From NCBI RefSeq assembly GCF_900128485.1, contig NZ_LT635861.1, positions 36,723 to 100,722 on the forward strand: a DNA stretch of 64,000 bases. The letters are read 5' to 3'. Source of the DNA: Duodenibacillus massiliensis (GTDB lineage: Bacteria; Pseudomonadota; Gammaproteobacteria; Burkholderiales; Burkholderiaceae_F). Under the pieces are notes generated by a model that was not told the origin of the DNA, did not search any database, and was given only the letters and a program-made list of their open reading frames with translations. Below, in pieces: positions 60,743-64,000 of the stretch (its first letter is position 1; every line of letters begins with the position of its first letter). A program made the position numbers and the translations under genes.

Positions 60743-63097
60743 ATGAAGTTTTATCTCGTGCACTCTGTCGGCAACCGCATGCGCTTCAGAACCGACAGCG
60801 TGATGAGTAATGCCACGGCGCGCCTTATTTTTGATGAGGTGGGTGCCATTGACGGTATTACGGGTGTAAAGGTTAATCCCCTGACGGGCTCGGTTCTCGT
60901 GACCTTTGCCACAGCCGAGGCCCGCACGCGGATCACAAATTACCTTGCTGACCTTGAGACGAATCCGCCGGCCAAACGCAGCCTCGCGCACCGCATGAGC
61001 CGTAAGGCGAGTGTTGTCGCCGTGCGTGAGACGATTGCCGAGCGGGTGGAAGCCGCCGAAGACAATCCCCTCTTAAAGGGATTTTCACACCTCATGAGCC
61101 GTGCGGTCACCGAAATGCCGGTGCTGAAGACCGCGGCGGCTCCTTTCCGGGGTAAGCTCGGTGAAGACGCCGCAGACCTTGATTTGTCCCCTGTGGCGCG
61201 CTGGCTTGTGCTGCGGCCGGTGCTGCCGATGCTTGTCAATATCGCGAACGTTTTCCTGGGCGCAATTCCCTATTTCTTCCGCGGGGTGGGAAACCTCCTT
61301 CGCGGGAAGCTTAACGTCGAAGTGCTTGACGCCGCCGCCATTGCCGTGTCGCTTCTGCTGCGAGACTTTAAGACCGCGGGCCTTGTGATACTGCTTTTGG
61401 GTATGGGCGAGATGCTCGAGCGCTATACGCGCAAAAAGTCTCTGGCAAGCCTCGCGGACCAGTTGGCATTGAAGGTCGATCAGGTCTGGGTGCGGCGCGG
61501 TAGCGAAGTGGTTGCCATGCCCTTAGAGGATGTGACCGCAAAGGACCGCATCGTTGTGCGCACGGGCGCAAAGATCCCTGTGGACGGTAAGGTGGTTGCG
61601 GGTAACGCCGAGGTGAATCAGGCCACGATGACCGGCGAACCCCTGCCGGTGCACCGCGAAGCGGGCGGCACGGTCTTTGCCGGAACCGTTGTTGAAGACG
61701 GTGAAATCGATATTGTCCTCACGAAAAAAGGCGGTGAGACGCGTCTTAATGAGATCGTGCGTTTCATTGAAACGAGCGAAAAGAGTAAAGCCGGCATTCA
61801 GGGGAAGGCCGAGCATTTAGCCGACGCGGTCGTCCCCTTTAACTTTGCCCTCGCGGGCCTTGTGTACCTCTTTACCCGTAACCTCACGCGGATGGCCTCA
61901 GTCCTGATGGTCGACTACTCCTGTGCGCTGAAACTTGCCACACCCCTGGCAATTCTCACCGCCATGAAGACCGGCACCAAAAACGGCGTGCTCATCAAGG
62001 GCGGCCGCTACATTGAGGCTTTGAGCGAAATCGATACGGTTGTGTTTGACAAGACCGGAAGCCTTACGCAGGCTTCTCCGAAACTTTCTGACGTCGTGAG
62101 CCTTGACGCGAAGAAGTCGCAGAAAGAAATTTTGGGGCTTGCCGCCTGCCTGGAAGAGCACTTCCCGCATCCGGTGTCGCGCGCCGTTGTGCGTGCTGCG
62201 GAAGAAGCCGGCGCGGACCACTTTAAGGAAGAGCACGACAGCGAAGTGCGCTACATTGTGGCGCACGGCATCTGTTCGTCGGTTGACGGTGAAAAGGTCG
62301 TTATCGGCTCGCGCCACTTCATCGAAGAAGACGAAGGGGTGGACGTGACGCCGGGGCTTAAGCACGTCGAGCGCCTTGCCGCTGAAGGCAAGTCCGTTCT
62401 TTATATGGCAAAGGGCGGCAAACTCATCGGGATTCTCGGAATCGTTGATCCGCTCCGCCCGGAAGCCAAGGACGTCATCACCGCTTTGAGAGCGCGCGGC
62501 GTCAAACGCATCGTGATGCTCACGGGCGATGATGAACGTACCGCCAAAAACGTCTGCGCGCAGCTCGGAATCACCGAGTACCGTGCGCAGGTGCTGCCGA
62601 CCGATAAAGCCAAACACGTTGCGGAACTTAAAGCCGAAGGCTGCCGCGTGCTGATGTTGGGAGACGGTGTGAACGACAGCCCGGCCTTATCAAGCGCCGA
62701 CGTGGGTGTGACGCTTAAAGAAGGAAGCGACATCGCGCAGGAAGTGGCCGACGTTGTATTGACGCGCAATTCGCTTTCTGACCTTCCGTTTGCCGTGGAT
62801 CTTGCGCGCGCCACCATGAAGCGCATCAAGACAAACTTCACGGTCTCGGTGGGCCTTAACACCGGCTTTATGGCGGGCGGCCTCTTTGGCTTCCTGATGC
62901 CTGCCGTAAGCGCCGTACTGCATAACCTCACCACGATCGGCGTGTGCCTTAACGCCATGCGTCCGGCAATCGGTGAACCCGAGGATCCGGGCTCGCTGAT
63001 GCGGGAACTTATTGCCATTCTGAGCGCTCCGGCAAACACCAAAAAGACGAGCGGCGAAGCCGCCGCCGAGCGCCTTGTGGCAGCTGATGATGACTGA
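60743..63097 (+). CDS. Heavy-metal P-type ATPase with degenerate metal-binding motif
   Basis: 784 residues. The N-terminus (1-75) folds like an HMA domain but lacks CxxC. The P1B core has MTGEPLPV (actuator), FDKTGSLT with the phosphorylated aspartate (S for the usual T), HPVSRAVV (the HP nucleotide motif) and GDGVNDSPALSSADVGV. The transmembrane metal motif reads VDYSCALKLATP, so the usual CPC is SCA without the proline. Such ATPases export first-row metals such as Mn, Fe or Zn in related bacteria; the cargo here is not known. Flanked by a small membrane protein gene and an HMA_2-type gene in one module. Confidence 0.88.
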   Translation: MKFYLVHSVGNRMRFRTDSVMSNATARLIFDEVGAIDGITGVKVNPLTGSVLVTFATAEARTRITNYLADLETNPPAKRSLAHRMSRKASVVAVRETIAERVEAAEDNPLLKGFSHLMSRAVTEMPVLKTAAAPFRGKLGEDAADLDLSPVARWLVLRPVLPMLVNIANVFLGAIPYFFRGVGNLLRGKLNVEVLDAAAIAVSLLLRDFKTAGLVILLLGMGEMLERYTRKKSLASLADQLALKVDQVWVRRGSEVVAMPLEDVTAKDRIVVRTGAKIPVDGKVVAGNAEVNQATMTGEPLPVHREAGGTVFAGTVVEDGEIDIVLTKKGGETRLNEIVRFIETSEKSKAGIQGKAEHLADAVVPFNFALAGLVYLFTRNLTRMASVLMVDYSCALKLATPLAILTAMKTGTKNGVLIKGGRYIEALSEIDTVVFDKTGSLTQASPKLSDVVSLDAKKSQKEILGLAACLEEHFPHPVSRAVVRAAEEAGADHFKEEHDSEVRYIVAHGICSSVDGEKVVIGSRHFIEEDEGVDVTPGLKHVERLAAEGKSVLYMAKGGKLIGILGIVDPLRPEAKDVITALRARGVKRIVMLTGDDERTAKNVCAQLGITEYRAQVLPTDKAKHVAELKAEGCRVLMLGDGVNDSPALSSADVGVTLKEGSDIAQEVADVVLTRNSLSDLPFAVDLARATMKRIKTNFTVSVGLNTGFMAGGLFGFLMPAVSAVLHNLTTIGVCLNAMRPAIGEPEDPGSLMRELIAILSAPANTKKTSGEAAAERLVAADDD

Positions 63098-63117
63098 CCG
63101 GCAAAGGAGAAAACACC

Positions 63118-63642
63118 ATGAATGAAGACTACAAACAATACATCCGCTCCTTTGTGCCGGGGCGTCTGAGACTGCGTCATCCCGGTTTAAAGGGGCTCGA
63201 TGGCGAGACGGTTGCAACGGTGGTTGAGACTGTGACGGCCGCTGAAGGCATCACGGGCTGCACGATCAACCCCCGTGTCGGAAGCCTCGTTCTCACCTGG
63301 GACGCCAAGCGCCTTACAACCGATGACCTCATGGGGTACCTCGCCTTCTGGCAGGCCTTTATCCCGGAAGTTGACGACGTGAAGGAAGAGACCTCCTGCG
63401 GCCTGGTGGATACGGCGCGCTCGGCGGCCGCCGGTGCCCTTGACGGCCTCGCGGCCGTCATTGCGCCCAAACATAAAGGGACAAGCAATGCCCCGCGTGT
63501 TGTGCAGAACCGCCTGATGCTCGGGCTCTGTGCGGCTACGGTCGGCACAGCCTACCTCTATAAGGGCCTGCACGCGGCACTGGGCTGGGTCTTTGTGGCC
63601 TTTATCCTCTCGCACTCACTGCAGCGCCGCAAGGCACTCTGA
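63118..63642 (+). CDS. HMA_2-type protein following the P-type ATPase
   Basis: 174 residues. The N-terminal domain (about 8-80, VPGRLRLRHPGLKGL, ITGCTINPRVGSLVLTWD) resembles the HMA-like N-terminus of the ATPase next door, again without CxxC. The C-terminal part has a hydrophobic hairpin (LMLGLCAATVGTAYLYKGLH, LGWVFVAFILSHSL). It probably sits in the inner membrane next to the ATPase as accessory or metal-delivery partner; that is inference from gene order. AAAGGAGAAAACACC precedes the ATG. Confidence 0.78.
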   Translation: MNEDYKQYIRSFVPGRLRLRHPGLKGLDGETVATVVETVTAAEGITGCTINPRVGSLVLTWDAKRLTTDDLMGYLAFWQAFIPEVDDVKEETSCGLVDTARSAAAGALDGLAAVIAPKHKGTSNAPRVVQNRLMLGLCAATVGTAYLYKGLHAALGWVFVAFILSHSLQRRKAL

Positions 63643-63657
63643 GAGAGCGCGCCTGAT

Positions 63658-63712
63658 AAGGCTCCGCCGGCGGAACCGGTTTTTCGGTTTCCTCCGCGGA
63701 GCCTTTTGTTTT
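63658..63712 (+). terminator. Intrinsic terminator of the P-type ATPase module
   Basis: AAGGCTCCGC and GCGGAGCC arms with an inner GGAACCG/CGGTTTCC stem are followed by TTTTGTTTT. Confidence 0.8.
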
Positions 63713-63740
63713 GCGGAAAAATGCGGGACAATTTCTTCAT

Positions 63741-64000
63741 AGAATTTCCGCGAGGAAACCTGCGGCTTGAGCCGCAGGAGGAATCGCGGCTGTTTTTATT
63801 TTAAAAAATTGGTACCATACGCACTATGCTAAACATCGTTCACAGCAGAAACTGCGTCTATCAGACAGCTTACCATATGGTATGGTGCCCCCGGTACAGG
63901 AAATCCGTTCTCAGGGGTGGTGTTGCGCAGTCTCTGCGTGAGTTGCTTGAAAGCATATGCGCTGAAAGAAAGTATGAGATTCTTTCTTTGGAGATTCAGC
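63741..64000 (+). mobile_element. Left end of an IS200/IS605 element, continues past window
   Basis: AGAATTTCCGCGAGG with nested stems (CCGCGA/TCGCGG outside, CCTGCGGC-TTGA-GCCGCAGG inside), preceded by TCAT. Same architecture and loop as the left ends of the tnpB elements, but both stems carry compensating base changes. It leads into tnpA. Confidence 0.8.
63826..64000 (+). CDS. tnpA: IS200/IS605 TnpA (Y1 transposase), 3' part outside window
   Basis: First 58 residues: NCVYQTAYHMVWCPRYRKSV and LRELLESICAERKYEILSLE match the start of the Y1 HUH transposase family, which moves single-stranded DNA by recognising hairpins at the element ends. The HUH pair and the catalytic tyrosine lie beyond the edge. 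It may mobilise the tnpB-only copies in trans because they share end architecture. Confidence 0.85.
   Translation, partial: MLNIVHSRNCVYQTAYHMVWCPRYRKSVLRGGVAQSLRELLESICAERKYEILSLEIQ

Overview
The window is about 64 kb of bacterial chromosome, moderately GC-rich, from a proteobacterium. The best guess is a gut betaproteobacterium of the Sutterellaceae type (Sutterella/Parasutterella relatives). That guess is inferred from giant autotransporters sharing the N-terminus MNKSFKVVFSKARSALMVVN, a secreted FMN/FAD flavoprotein reductase of the fumarate reductase fold, the argS-SPOR-dsbA-SDR gene order, and an lpoA-like gene divergent from rsmI. No rRNA, tRNA or CRISPR array was recognised.

Layout. 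1-12.7 kb: amino-acid and fumarate metabolism. It holds a type II asparaginase (cut by the window edge), an EutH-type transporter, two argininosuccinate-lyase-like enzymes around a LysR regulator, a ureohydrolase, a degenerate group II intron, a threonine aldolase, a secreted flavoprotein reductase with two FMN-binding domains, and a MazG-type pyrophosphohydrolase. The lyases would release fumarate, and the exported reductase could use fumarate or a related enoate as electron acceptor. 12.9-17.8 kb: a decayed AAA/DUF4143 ATPase, cardiolipin synthase, the ABC-F protein Uup and an IS21-type istB remnant.

17.9-29.2 kb: two parallel cassettes. Each has a structured leader with a nine-C tract, an autotransporter of about 1460 residues, conserved hairpins, a terminator and a small double-HTH protein. 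This is the most unusual part of the window. 29.2-40.9 kb: housekeeping genes: an LpoA/LppC-like lipoprotein-type gene, rsmI, a Fur/Zur-type regulator with a ZnuA-like binding protein, an SDR, dsbA, a SPOR protein, argS and folE2. A deleted IS200/IS605-type element sits exactly at the end of rsmI.

41-48.3 kb: a tnpB-only element with a nonsense codon, a scrapyard of gene fragments, and a HlyD/ABC exporter operon of the ybhGFSR type. 48.3-50.6 kb: an intact AAA/DUF4143 ATPase preceded by four direct repeats spaced exactly 33 bp, then a decayed relative. 50.6-54.5 kb: a nosL-nosL-nosF-nosY copper-maturation module behind a perfect FNR-type box, without nosZ, followed by a MetQ lipoprotein. 54.5-64 kb: a second tnpB element interrupting an AAA+ ATPase gene, a large AsmA-family protein, a three-gene P-type ATPase module, and the left end of an IS200/IS605 element whose tnpA runs off the window.

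Accessory DNA is plentiful. At least four members of one IS200/IS605 end family, fragments of IS21, IS256 and IS607 elements, a group II intron and several broken ATPase genes sit between otherwise ordinary operons.
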